From: Methylotenera_A sp031422335
GTDB lineage: Bacteria; Pseudomonadota; Gammaproteobacteria; Burkholderiales; Methylophilaceae
Direction of reading: 5' to 3'
NCBI GenBank assembly: GCA_031422335.1
Contig: JANOQW010000034.1
Coordinates: 62,001-126,000 of the forward strand
DNA length: 64,000 nt
A program made the position numbers and the translations under genes. Within the stretch, counting starts at the first letter, position 1. Every line of letters starts with the position of its first letter. Under the pieces are notes generated by a model. The model did no database searches. It worked only from the letters and a program-made list of their open reading frames with translations, and was not told where the DNA came from. Shown here in pieces: positions 16,827 through 25,380 of this stretch.

Positions 16827-17792
16827 ATGTCGGATATTGTTAAAAATTTATACCCAGAATGCGCGCAATATCGCGATGAAATGTTAAAAGTTTCACCTTT
16901 GCATCAAATATATTATGAAGAATGTGGCAATCCGAATGGTGTGCCTGTCGTTTTTTTACACGGCGGACCAGGCAGCGGCTGCAACCCAACGCAAAGGCGC
17001 TTTTTTGACCCCGCATATTACCGCATTATTTTGCTAGATCAACGTGGTTGTGGACGCAGCACGCCGCAAGGTGAAGTGCGTGAAAATACGACTGATGACT
17101 TGATAAATGACATAGAAAGCATACGTCATCATTTGGGCATCGCTAGATGGCATGTATTTGGCGGCTCCTGGGGCAGCACCCTAGCCCTCGCCTATGCACT
17201 TAAGCATACTCAACAAATTATCTCGCTCATATTACGCGGTATCTTTTTAAGTCGCCCGTCAGAACTTAATTGGTTTTTAAGCGAGGTTAAAAACTTTCAC
17301 CCCGAGCCTTATCACACATTATGTGAGTATTTACCTGCAAACAAAAGGCATGATGTATTAGCCGCTTTTGAAGCTTTGGTATTTTGTGAAGACAAAGCCA
17401 TCAGTATCCCAGCCGCTACTGCTTGGAATGCGTATGAAAGCAGCATGATGTCGCTATTGCCACGAGAACCTGTGAATAAAACAGATAAAGAAAAAACAGA
17501 CGGAGAAGTTGAGTTGGCCAGAGCGCGCGTGCAAATACATTATATTGAGCACTTATGTTTTGTGGGCGAGCGCAACATGTTGGGCGAGGCTGCACAAAAG
17601 CTTGCGCACATTCCCACCACCATCGTGCAAGGCCGCTATGATATGGTGTGTCCACCGATAAGCGCGTGGGAGCTGTCGCGCGCCATGCCGCATGCTAAGT
17701 TTGTGATGGTGGCTGATGCTGGCCACTCCGCCATGGAAACTGGCGTTACTAGTGCGCTAGTGACTGCGACTGATCGTTATAAAACACTATAA
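16827..17792 (+). CDS. pip: prolyl iminopeptidase
   Basis: This 321-aa alpha/beta-hydrolase removes N-terminal proline from peptides in the cytoplasm. It shows the oxyanion motif HGGPGSGC, the LLDQRGCGRS stretch, the nucleophile elbow GGSWGS, and a C-terminal acid and His region (QGRYDMVCPP, DAGHSA). Length matches the family. It diverges from xoxF and is followed 23 nt later by the YihY-like gene. Confidence 0.93.
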   Translation: MSDIVKNLYPECAQYRDEMLKVSPLHQIYYEECGNPNGVPVVFLHGGPGSGCNPTQRRFFDPAYYRIILLDQRGCGRSTPQGEVRENTTDDLINDIESIRHHLGIARWHVFGGSWGSTLALAYALKHTQQIISLILRGIFLSRPSELNWFLSEVKNFHPEPYHTLCEYLPANKRHDVLAAFEALVFCEDKAISIPAATAWNAYESSMMSLLPREPVNKTDKEKTDGEVELARARVQIHYIEHLCFVGERNMLGEAAQKLAHIPTTIVQGRYDMVCPPISAWELSRAMPHAKFVMVADAGHSAMETGVTSALVTATDRYKTL

Positions 17793-17815
17793 ACAAACCT
17801 CGTGAAACATACACA

Positions 17816-19120
17816 TTGGCACTCATTAACCCAGACAATATTAGCAGGCTAAAAAACTTGGCGCATCACCCTGCACTCAGCAAGCCTATTCATGCTTATG
17901 CCAAGCAAGAATACGCAACGCCCTTGTTTGTACTACGCGAAACCATTGCGGGATTTTTGCGCCACAATGTGTTTGGTATGTCAGCATCACTGTCTTTTTA
18001 TGCGCTGTTTGCCTTGATTCCACTCATTTTGCTGATTTTCTTTTTACTCAGTCAGTTTGTGTTTTCATCTGATTACGCTATTGTAAAATTAGCCATACTC
18101 ACTGGTAACTTGGTGCCCGATTTCAGCAATAAAATCATGACAGAAGTGTACAGCGCATCGCAAGCCAAAGCTGCTTGGGGGGCTTTGGGGTTGTTTGTGT
18201 TGCTATGGACGATTACGCCATTGGCCAGCGCTATGCGCTCTGCCTTTTACACCATCGCCACTATGGTAGAAGCGCCATCATATTTTAAGCGCAAGTTTAA
18301 AGATGTGGTGTCGGTATTGGGTATTTTGCTGCTATTTTTCTTATTTACTTCGGCTGGCTTTGTCATCGAGCAAGCAGTACGCTTTTTGGCGGTACACTTT
18401 CCTGCCACACAGCTCAGTCTTGTGGTATCGCTTAGTACCTTATTAATGACAACGCTGTTAATTGTCGTCTTTTATAAAGTATTTTTTCCGCTACGAGTAG
18501 CTTTTGTGCATGTGCTGATTGCTGCCAGCTTAACCGCTTTATTATGGCTGGCGATGCGGCCGGCATTTGGTCTATTTTTATCACTTAACAAAGATTACGG
18601 CGCCGTGTTTGGCAGCATGAAGGCGATGTTTGTATCGATTACTTGGCTATATTTAAATTTTGCGGTGTTTTTGCTGGGCACAGAATTAATGAGTACATTG
18701 CGCAAAAAAGACGTGCTGCTGCTAAAAGGTTTATTTGACAATGCGGCTAGTAAATCAAATCGCGTCAAAGCCAACTATATTGATGCGCTGATGAGCCGCT
18801 ATGGCCTAATCTTAAAGCAAAACGAGTATATTTTCGAGCGCGGCAATACCGAGCGCAATTTATATTATTTAGCCGAAGGCAATGTCAGTCTGAGCAATCA
18901 TGGCGCGGTTGTGCGAGCGCTCAATGCGGGTGATTATTTTGGCGAACTGGCCATGCTGACCAAACAGCCCACCACATCAGATGCCATTGTCAGCTCGGAT
19001 GAGGCACGTATCATTATTATTTATGCTGAAAATATTGACACCATGCTGGCGGATGACCCTAAAATAGCCATGCAGCTACTAAAACAAATGGCTAGCCGAC
19101 TACAAACGAATTTTAACTAA
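17816..19120 (+). CDS. YihY/BrkB family membrane protein fused to a C-terminal cyclic-nucleotide-binding domain
   Basis: The first 290 residues form a YihY/BrkB (UPF0761) membrane protein with about six hydrophobic helices, including NVFGMSASLSFYALFALIPL. Residues about 315-430 form a cNMP-binding beta-roll (IFERGNTERNLYYLAEGNVSL, GDYFGELAMLTKQPTTSDA). YihY proteins alone are usually about 280-300 aa and have no settled function; the fusion suggests ligand control of a membrane process. A phosphate-cassette Arg is not obvious (TKQPTTSDA), so cAMP may not be the ligand. The start is TTG at 17816. Confidence 0.85.
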   Translation: MALINPDNISRLKNLAHHPALSKPIHAYAKQEYATPLFVLRETIAGFLRHNVFGMSASLSFYALFALIPLILLIFFLLSQFVFSSDYAIVKLAILTGNLVPDFSNKIMTEVYSASQAKAAWGALGLFVLLWTITPLASAMRSAFYTIATMVEAPSYFKRKFKDVVSVLGILLLFFLFTSAGFVIEQAVRFLAVHFPATQLSLVVSLSTLLMTTLLIVVFYKVFFPLRVAFVHVLIAASLTALLWLAMRPAFGLFLSLNKDYGAVFGSMKAMFVSITWLYLNFAVFLLGTELMSTLRKKDVLLLKGLFDNAASKSNRVKANYIDALMSRYGLILKQNEYIFERGNTERNLYYLAEGNVSLSNHGAVVRALNAGDYFGELAMLTKQPTTSDAIVSSDEARIIIIYAENIDTMLADDPKIAMQLLKQMASRLQTNFN

Positions 19121-19129
19121 GCATTCAAC

Positions 19130-20659
19130 ATGGCAAGCTTGACCCAACCAAACCAGCAACAAATACAAAGCCTCATTCAGTTGCTGAATAATGGCCAGCT
19201 AGCACAGACTGAGGTTTTAGCCAAAAGCTTGCTCGTTGCGCACCCGCACGTTTTTATTTTGCAGCATGTGCTAAGTTTAAGTTTAGATGGTCAGCAGAAA
19301 TATGCTGAGGCAGTTGCCAGCTACCAAAGCGCGCTTAAATTACAACCCGAAAAGTATAATCAAAGTTCGGCTGATTTATTATTCAACTGCGCCATCGCAC
19401 TCACGCATTTAAACAGGCCAGATGAGGCGGTAAGCACTTACCAACAAGCTTTGAAAATTAAACCCAATTTTTTTGAAGCACATGGCAACTTAGGCACTAT
19501 TTTGCAACGCCAAGGCAGGCTAGACGATGCCATAAAAAGTTATCAAACTGGCTTAAAAATTAATCCGCAAGATGCGCGTGGCCATTTTAATTTGGGCACC
19601 GTACAGCGTGACAAAGGCGATTTAGCAGCGGCAGTGAGTAGTTATCAACAAGCCATCAAGTTGTTCCCCAATTACACCGATGCGCATAATAATTTGGGCG
19701 AAACATTGCGCGACCAAGGCGATATGCAGGCTGCAGTAAAAAGCTACCAAGCGGCTTTGGCAATTAACCCCAGCCACCCCAATGCCAATTATAATATGGC
19801 TGAATTTTTGTATTTGGCTAAAAAATATGAGGATGCAATTGCTTATTTTGAGCGCTCGCAGTTGGATGATTGGCAAGCACGTAAATTATATTGCCAATAT
19901 AAAGCCTTTAAATTTGACGCCTTCAAAGCCAATAGGGACGCACTTGCTGGCGGCATGCCAAACACCTCGCCTTTTACTGCCACACTTTCTACGCATTTTA
20001 GTATTAACTCAAACACGCTAGACCCGTACAATTTTTGCAAAAACGGGCTGGATTTTGTTTACCAAAATAAACTGTTGGCGCCCGATAGTACTTTATTAAA
20101 AGATCTGCTCAATGACATTAACACGGCCGATATTGCTGAACGCAAACAAGGCCGGCTGACCAATGGTCAACAATCGGCAGGCAATTTGTTTAAACGGCCA
20201 GAAGTATCTTTTCGCGCACTTGCAGAATTAATAAAACAGGAATTTTTACGCTACAAAAATAAATTTGCAGAGGCAGATTGTGAGTTGATTTTATCTTTTC
20301 CGAGCGAGCTGGAATTCACCAGCTCGTGGTATGTAAAAATGCAGCAAGGCGGCCATTTAAGTGCGCATATTCACGAGATTGGCTGGATTAGTGGCGCGGT
20401 ATATTTGGCCATGCCCCCAGAAAGTGGCCTTGAAGGCGCGTTTGAATATGGCACACATGGCGACGATTACCCAATATTAGCGCCAAAAACAATCTCAGAT
20501 TTCCCTACCGCGCATATCATGCCCAAAGTAGGTGATATCGTATTATTTCCATCTTCGTTGTTCCACCGGACGATTCCTTTTACCTCAAACCAAGCACGTA
20601 TCTGCATTGCATTCGATCTCAAACCTAATAAGCCAACTATCGAAAAAAATAGTTATTAG
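19130..20659 (+). CDS. TPR protein with C-terminal 2-oxoglutarate/Fe(II) oxygenase-like domain
   Basis: This is a 509-aa cytoplasmic protein. Residues about 10-240 hold at least six TPR units (repeated YQQALKIKPN-type and GNLGTILQRQG-type helices). Residues about 300-505 resemble a putative 2OG-Fe(II) oxygenase: HIHEIGWISGAVYL supplies likely metal ligands, and LFPSSLFHRTIPF with downstream Arg supplies the distal His and cosubstrate Arg. Such fusions often hydroxylate proteins, but the substrate here is unknown. The gene follows the YihY fusion by 9 nt. Confidence 0.83.
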   Translation: MASLTQPNQQQIQSLIQLLNNGQLAQTEVLAKSLLVAHPHVFILQHVLSLSLDGQQKYAEAVASYQSALKLQPEKYNQSSADLLFNCAIALTHLNRPDEAVSTYQQALKIKPNFFEAHGNLGTILQRQGRLDDAIKSYQTGLKINPQDARGHFNLGTVQRDKGDLAAAVSSYQQAIKLFPNYTDAHNNLGETLRDQGDMQAAVKSYQAALAINPSHPNANYNMAEFLYLAKKYEDAIAYFERSQLDDWQARKLYCQYKAFKFDAFKANRDALAGGMPNTSPFTATLSTHFSINSNTLDPYNFCKNGLDFVYQNKLLAPDSTLLKDLLNDINTADIAERKQGRLTNGQQSAGNLFKRPEVSFRALAELIKQEFLRYKNKFAEADCELILSFPSELEFTSSWYVKMQQGGHLSAHIHEIGWISGAVYLAMPPESGLEGAFEYGTHGDDYPILAPKTISDFPTAHIMPKVGDIVLFPSSLFHRTIPFTSNQARICIAFDLKPNKPTIEKNSY

Positions 20660-20959
20660 TTTATGCGCTAAATATGTCAAAATATGTCAAAATATGTCAC
20701 TTAGTTGACGAGACTCGCACAAGAGTTTCAACATAAACAACAAAAAAGTTCAACTAGAAAATAAGCTTCACTGACTTAACAGGCGATTAAAAAAATTACT
20801 TATTGATTTTAATCATTATTTTTTGTTAGTCATTGTTTATTTTTATCTCAGTAATTTTAGATCTGGTTTTAGTTTAATTGGCTTAAAAATTGCTTATATT
20901 TTATACAAATTACAATAGTAAGTCGCATATGTATATGCACTTGCACTTGGGGAAACTGC
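20660..20959. other. rpfG upstream intergenic region (300 bp)
   Basis: This is non-coding and AT-rich. It holds three tandem 10-bp units (20671-20700) and the rpfG leader with a GGGGAAA ribosome site at about 20948. No hairpin terminator for the upstream gene is evident. Confidence 0.5.
20671..20700. repeat. three tandem 10-bp repeats AATATGTCA(A/C)
   Basis: The sequence AATATGTCAA is repeated three times in phase, the last unit ending in C. Spacing of one helical turn places identical TGTCA half-sites on one face of the DNA, upstream of rpfG. It may be a regulator array or simple slippage. Confidence 0.6.
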
Positions 20960-22030
20960 ATGACCGAATTAGAACTTTTTGACGACTGCTGTGTGCTGAA
21001 TATTGATGACCAATCAACCAGCCGCGCCATCCTCACGCACGTGATCAAAAGCCTCAATCCAAAAATTAAAGTCATCGAAAAAAGCAACCCCGAAGAAGCG
21101 CTAGAATGGGCCACACAACATAAAGCAGATTTAGTGTATGTGGACTTCCTAATGCCAGAAATGAATGGTGTTGATTTTGTCCGTTTGCTAAAAACCTTGC
21201 CGAATTATGCAGCGGTACCTGTGATTATGATTACCATTCGAAAAGATGCAGAAACACGCTATGCCGCGCTGGATGCGGGCGTAACTGACTTTATTAGCAA
21301 ACCTATAGATGTTTATGAATGTAAAGCGCGTTGCAAGAACCTACTCACCATGCACCAACAACACATTGCCTTAGAAAACAAAAGTTACTTACTTGAAAGC
21401 TTGGTGCGAGCGGCAACGGTAGAAATTAAATCGCGCGAGAAAGAAACCCTGATGCGCCTTGCGCGGGCGGGTGAGCATAAAGATTTCGACACCGCCCAGC
21501 ACCTGCAACGTATGTCTTTATACAGTCGCGCACTTGCAAATAAAATTGGCTTAAGTGAAGAAGAAGCGGAGATTATCGAACTGGCAGCGCCTTTGCATGA
21601 TATTGGCAAAATCGGCATTGCAGATAGCATTTTGCTAAAAAAAGGTCCGCTCGACGATGAACAGTTAAAACAAATGCGCAAACACCCGCTCATTGGCTAT
21701 GAAATTTTGCAAGACAGTCCTTCAAAATACCTACAAAAAGGTTGCGAAATTGCACTGGCGCATCATGAACGTTATGATGGAATGGGTTACCCTTACTCAC
21801 TAAAAGGTAATGATATCCCCTTATCTGCGCGCATTGTGGCAATTGCTGATGTGTTTGACGCGCTTACCAGCGTGCGCCCCTACAAAGAGGCTTGGAGCAT
21901 TGATAAAGCGTTGGAATACATAAACAATGAAAGCGGCAAGCATTTTGACCCAGATTTAGTTGATGCGATGTTATCTATTCGAAATACTCTGGAACAAATA
22001 CATAAAGAGCACACAACAACGCCCCACTAA
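20960..22030 (+). CDS. rpfG: RpfG-type response regulator: REC domain plus HD-GYP c-di-GMP phosphodiesterase
   Basis: This is a 356-aa regulator. Residues 10-130 form a receiver domain with phospho-acceptor Asp62 (VYVDFLMPEMNG) and Lys in FISKPID. Residues about 160-350 form an HD-GYP phosphodiesterase with HDIGKIG (HD at 213-214) and HHERYDGMGYP ending in the GYP signature at 276-278. In Xanthomonas RpfG is phosphorylated by RpfC after DSF sensing and degrades c-di-GMP. The presence of RpfC- and RpfF-like genes in the next 6 kb supports the RpfG name rather than a generic HD-GYP protein. Confidence 0.88.
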   Translation: MTELELFDDCCVLNIDDQSTSRAILTHVIKSLNPKIKVIEKSNPEEALEWATQHKADLVYVDFLMPEMNGVDFVRLLKTLPNYAAVPVIMITIRKDAETRYAALDAGVTDFISKPIDVYECKARCKNLLTMHQQHIALENKSYLLESLVRAATVEIKSREKETLMRLARAGEHKDFDTAQHLQRMSLYSRALANKIGLSEEEAEIIELAAPLHDIGKIGIADSILLKKGPLDDEQLKQMRKHPLIGYEILQDSPSKYLQKGCEIALAHHERYDGMGYPYSLKGNDIPLSARIVAIADVFDALTSVRPYKEAWSIDKALEYINNESGKHFDPDLVDAMLSIRNTLEQIHKEHTTTPH

Positions 22031-22044
22031 AGGTTATTTAAGTA

Positions 22045-22920
22045 CTAATCTGAGAACGCCCTGACTGATTTAGCCCTTTTTAAGGACGCTTGATAAACAT
22101 CCCAATATCCATTTTCAAAGCAATGCGTTGCCCCATCAAAATAAGTAATATAGTGATCAAAAAGGGCTTGTCCGTAACGCGAAACTACTGTGGCTTTATT
22201 ATGTACTAGTCTTTTTTTCCACTCTGCCAAGGTACGTACATAATCTAAACCAATTCTATTTACGGCTAGAATTTCATATTTATCCACAATGGCAGCTTGA
22301 ATGTCGCTAATGCAAGACAATGCCGAGCCTGGAAACACTTTTTCTTGCAAATATTTAGCGCCCCTCAGTTCAGCTAAATTATTTGGCGCTCTTGTGATAA
22401 CAATAGATTGAAGTCCTATCTGTGCATCTGGTGTAGAAACGCTGAGGCACCAATCAAAGAAAATTTTATAAATATCACGCTGGCGATTAGCTAAATTGTC
22501 CTCAAAAGTAGCAAAATGCTCAAGCGCACAAACGCTCACAATTGCATCATACTTTTGCTCTGGTATCGCGTAATCCTCCCAAGTACAGTTATCTGCAGAT
22601 ACATTCACTTGATGTAAGTTATTTATATATTCAGCTTGGTTAGAGCTTAAGGTTACGCCATGCGCTTTTGTGCCTGCGTACTTGTCGGCAATAAAACTTA
22701 ATAGTCCACCCCAACCACAACCAACATCCATCACCTTATCACCAGGTTGAACATTGGCGTAATCACACAACCTTATAAATTTATCTACTTGCGATTGCTC
22801 TAAATTAGTAGCCTTGTCCCATATGCCACAGGTATATCCAAGATACTTTTCATCTAAAAAAAGCGCAAAGAAATCATTATCTACGTCGTAATGACTTTCA
22901 ATATCTGCTTGTGTTGCCAT
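22045..22920 (-). CDS. cyclopropane-fatty-acid-synthase-like SAM methyltransferase within the rpf cluster
   Basis: This 291-aa methyltransferase has the SAM site DVGCGWGGLL at about residues 65-74, preceded by the CMAS-family opening SHYDVDNDFFALFLD and YTCGIW. ALEHF occupies the post-II acidic motif. The N-terminal lipid-binding domain of true cyclopropane synthases (about 380-400 aa) is missing, so it is closer to the short CMAS enzymes that methylate diverse unsaturated lipids or prenyl compounds. It sits between rpfG and rpfC on the opposite strand. A role in altering a fatty-acid signal or membrane lipid is inference. Confidence 0.85.
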   Translation of the reverse strand: MATQADIESHYDVDNDFFALFLDEKYLGYTCGIWDKATNLEQSQVDKFIRLCDYANVQPGDKVMDVGCGWGGLLSFIADKYAGTKAHGVTLSSNQAEYINNLHQVNVSADNCTWEDYAIPEQKYDAIVSVCALEHFATFEDNLANRQRDIYKIFFDWCLSVSTPDAQIGLQSIVITRAPNNLAELRGAKYLQEKVFPGSALSCISDIQAAIVDKYEILAVNRIGLDYVRTLAEWKKRLVHNKATVVSRYGQALFDHYITYFDGATHCFENGYWDVYQASLKRAKSVRAFSD

Positions 22921-22973
22921 GTGTTGTCCTATTGATCAATTATTCGTAAAAGTATAAAGCAGAGTTAACTTTC

Positions 22974-22987
22974 TGTCACATGTGACA
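22974..22987. promoter_or_regulatory. perfect 14-bp palindrome TGTCACATGTGACA
   Basis: An exact inverted repeat lies in the divergent gap between the methyltransferase gene (start 22920) and rpfC (start 23130). Size and symmetry fit a dimeric regulator operator. Its half-site TGTCA is the same pentamer repeated upstream of rpfG. The regulator is not identified. Confidence 0.5.
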
Positions 22988-23002
22988 ATAATTCTCATCA
23001 TC
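22984..23002. promoter_or_regulatory. Fur-like site overlapping the palindrome
   Basis: GACAATAATTCTCATCATC matches about 14 of 19 positions of the Fur consensus by eye, and AATAATTCTCAT is typical of betaproteobacterial Fur boxes. It overlaps the end of the TGTCACATGTGACA palindrome, between the methyltransferase gene and rpfC. Prediction only. Confidence 0.35.
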
Positions 23003-23129
23003 ATCCACACTCTCTAACAAACATATTTCATCAACCTATTGAATTAAAAGTATTATTTATACCAGTTTAGATCGGCACAATTATTGCTTTAATAAAAATA
23101 AACTAGAATTTTCATTGAGGATTAATATT

Positions 23130-25337
23130 GTGAACGAAATAACATATACACATATAATTAAATTTAATTTAATTAGCAGTATGAAAACTTTGTTAAATAA
23201 TATTATTAGCGCTGTAGGGCTACGTAACCATGGTGAGGAATACCAGCAAGCCATAATGCGATTGCTAATAGTAAGTACTGCAACTTTATTCGTCTCATTT
23301 ACTAGCGAAAATATAACACCCACGCTCTATTTTCTAGTAATAGCTTACCCTTCCGTTGCCATTTGCTTATTAGTTCACACAAGACTCAAAACCAAGCCAA
23401 GTACGAAGAGGCAGTTATTTTCATTATTTGCAGACGTTTCAGGCACATCGATTTCAGTATATTTAACCAATGACGTTGGTAGTGTTTTTATAGGGGTTTA
23501 TCTGTGGTTGGTTATTGGCTATGGCCTACGATTTGGTAGAACCATGCTATTAGCTGCTTACTTCACAAGCTTAATTGGCTTTGTAATTGCGAGCGTTTTA
23601 AGCAATCATTGGCAAATAAATCCAGTTGCATTTTATGGGCTATTATTTACACTTATCTCCATACCTCTCTACGCGCTTGCTCTACTTACAAGGTTAAAAG
23701 AAGCCACTAATAAAGCTGAAAATGCGAGTAAAGCCAAAAGCCAGTTTTTATCACACATGAGTCATGAAATTCGCACCCCGCTTAACGGAATTGTGGGTGC
23801 GTGCAGCTTGTTAGCTAATACCCCAATCAACAAAGATCAAAAAAATCTTTTTGACGTTGTCCATTCATCTTCTGAATTATTGCTGCAATTAGTTAACGAT
23901 GTGTTAGATATATCGCAAATTGAAAGTGGCAAAATTGTTAGCAAGGTAACTAGTTTTAATTTACAAGATTTAATAGAAGGTAGTGTTAATTTGTTTGGCA
24001 ACCAAGCAAAAGCAAAAAATATTTTGCTAAGTTACGATATTGCAAATGACACCCCATTATTGTTGCAAGGCGAGCTTTTACATATTAAGCAAGTATTAAT
24101 CAATTTAATTGGTAATGCCGTTAAATTTACTGAAAATGGCTCTGTAAAAGTCAATGTAAAAGTAACCAAACAAACTGAAAGTCAGGCACAGGTGTTGTTT
24201 GAAATTGTTGATACTGGGATAGGCATTGAAGAAGGCGCGATTAAAACGATATTTGAAAGCTTCTCTCAAGCCAATAATTCAATTAAAAACAAATTCGGCG
24301 GCACAGGCTTAGGTACAACCATATCAAAAAATCTAATCACCTTTATGGGTGGTAATTTAAACGTAGAAAGTAAATTGGGCGCTGGCTCTAAATTTTGGTT
24401 TGAGATTGCATTAGGCAAAGACAGCGAGCACCAACTTGGGAATCAAATTGAGCGTGGTTTTGTTAACACACAAGCAGGCTCTTCAGAAGTATTAGTATTT
24501 AGTGACTTTAAGAAACCCGCTAAAAAACAAATAAAATCGTATCGTGTTTTAGTGGCTGATGATAACGATGTCAACAGCATGATTATTACGCAAATTTTAC
24601 TGCAAGAAAATCATCAAGTTGACACGGTTAAAAACGGTGAATTAGCCTTAGATAAGTTAAGCGACACTGATTACGATTTAATGATTCTAGATGGCAATAT
24701 GCCAGTTATGGGCGGCATGGAGGTTGTTCAAATCTATCAAGCACTCAATATTGGTAAACCACAAATACCCACCATTATTCTAAGTGCCGATGCGACGATA
24801 GAAACTATAGAATCATTTAAAGAAATTGGCATAGGCGCATATTTAACCAAACCGATTCAAATCGAATTGTTAATCCAAACTATAGAAGATGTTGTATCAC
24901 AATCTACATTTAAAACTGCCGAGGTGATTGATTACACTAACGCCAAGCTAGACAGTCTAAATGAGCCGATGCTGTTAGATGTAAGTAGATTAAATAGCTT
25001 GAAACAGTTAGGCAGCAATAGCCACTTTATTGAAAAGTTAATACTCGATTTTATGGCGGATGCAGAACAAAGAATAGCATCACTAAATACTTACACTAAA
25101 GCCCGTGATTTTATAAAAATTAAAGCTTGCGGTCATACGCTAGCGGGCAGCGCAGTCAATGTGGGCGCTGACGAACTGTCTAGACTATGTGTGAGCTTGA
25201 GTAATATTAAACCATCTGACAACTTTAAAAGTATTGAGATATTGGCAGGCAATGTACAAGATCACTATACCCGCACAAAAGTATTTTTATGGGACTATTT
25301 AAACCAACAAAACATTATTCAACAGATACCAAAATAA
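23130..25337 (+). CDS. rpfC: RpfC-type hybrid sensor kinase (5 TM, HisKA, HATPase, REC, HPt)
   Basis: The protein has about 735 aa, numbered here from GTG 23130. About five membrane helices span residues 40-190. They are followed by the H-box FLSHMSHEIRTPLNG (His near 212), an HATPase domain (NLIGNAVKFTENG, GGTGLGTTISKNL), a receiver domain (VADDNDVN, LMILDGNMPVMGG) and a C-terminal HPt domain (CGHTLAGSAVN). This is the domain order of the Xanthomonas DSF sensor RpfC. GTG 23130 is preferred because TGAGG lies 9-10 nt upstream; an in-frame TTG at 23115 is less likely. It is convergent with rpfF, with a shared hairpin between them. Confidence 0.87.
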   Translation: MNEITYTHIIKFNLISSMKTLLNNIISAVGLRNHGEEYQQAIMRLLIVSTATLFVSFTSENITPTLYFLVIAYPSVAICLLVHTRLKTKPSTKRQLFSLFADVSGTSISVYLTNDVGSVFIGVYLWLVIGYGLRFGRTMLLAAYFTSLIGFVIASVLSNHWQINPVAFYGLLFTLISIPLYALALLTRLKEATNKAENASKAKSQFLSHMSHEIRTPLNGIVGACSLLANTPINKDQKNLFDVVHSSSELLLQLVNDVLDISQIESGKIVSKVTSFNLQDLIEGSVNLFGNQAKAKNILLSYDIANDTPLLLQGELLHIKQVLINLIGNAVKFTENGSVKVNVKVTKQTESQAQVLFEIVDTGIGIEEGAIKTIFESFSQANNSIKNKFGGTGLGTTISKNLITFMGGNLNVESKLGAGSKFWFEIALGKDSEHQLGNQIERGFVNTQAGSSEVLVFSDFKKPAKKQIKSYRVLVADDNDVNSMIITQILLQENHQVDTVKNGELALDKLSDTDYDLMILDGNMPVMGGMEVVQIYQALNIGKPQIPTIILSADATIETIESFKEIGIGAYLTKPIQIELLIQTIEDVVSQSTFKTAEVIDYTNAKLDSLNEPMLLDVSRLNSLKQLGSNSHFIEKLILDFMADAEQRIASLNTYTKARDFIKIKACGHTLAGSAVNVGADELSRLCVSLSNIKPSDNFKSIEILAGNVQDHYTRTKVFLWDYLNQQNIIQQIPK

Positions 25338-25338
25338 T

Positions 25339-25366
25339 AAAACCAGCTTGCGCTGGTTTATTATCT
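25339..25366. terminator. bidirectional terminator between rpfC and rpfF
   Basis: An 8-bp stem AAACCAGC/GCTGGTTT with loop TTGC is extended by A/T pairs (TAATA/TATTA) on both sides. It lies 2 nt past the rpfC stop and 15 nt before the rpfF end, serving both convergent genes. Confidence 0.75.
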
Positions 25367-25380
25367 AGCCAAACTAACTA

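Noticed and set aside
20671..20700. CRISPR-like array
   Set aside because: Only three 10-bp units with no spacers and no cas genes; it is a simple tandem repeat.
22045..22920. Full cyclopropane-fatty-acyl-phospholipid synthase (cfa)
   Set aside because: Too short (291 aa) and lacks the N-terminal lipid-binding domain, so the cfa symbol was not given.
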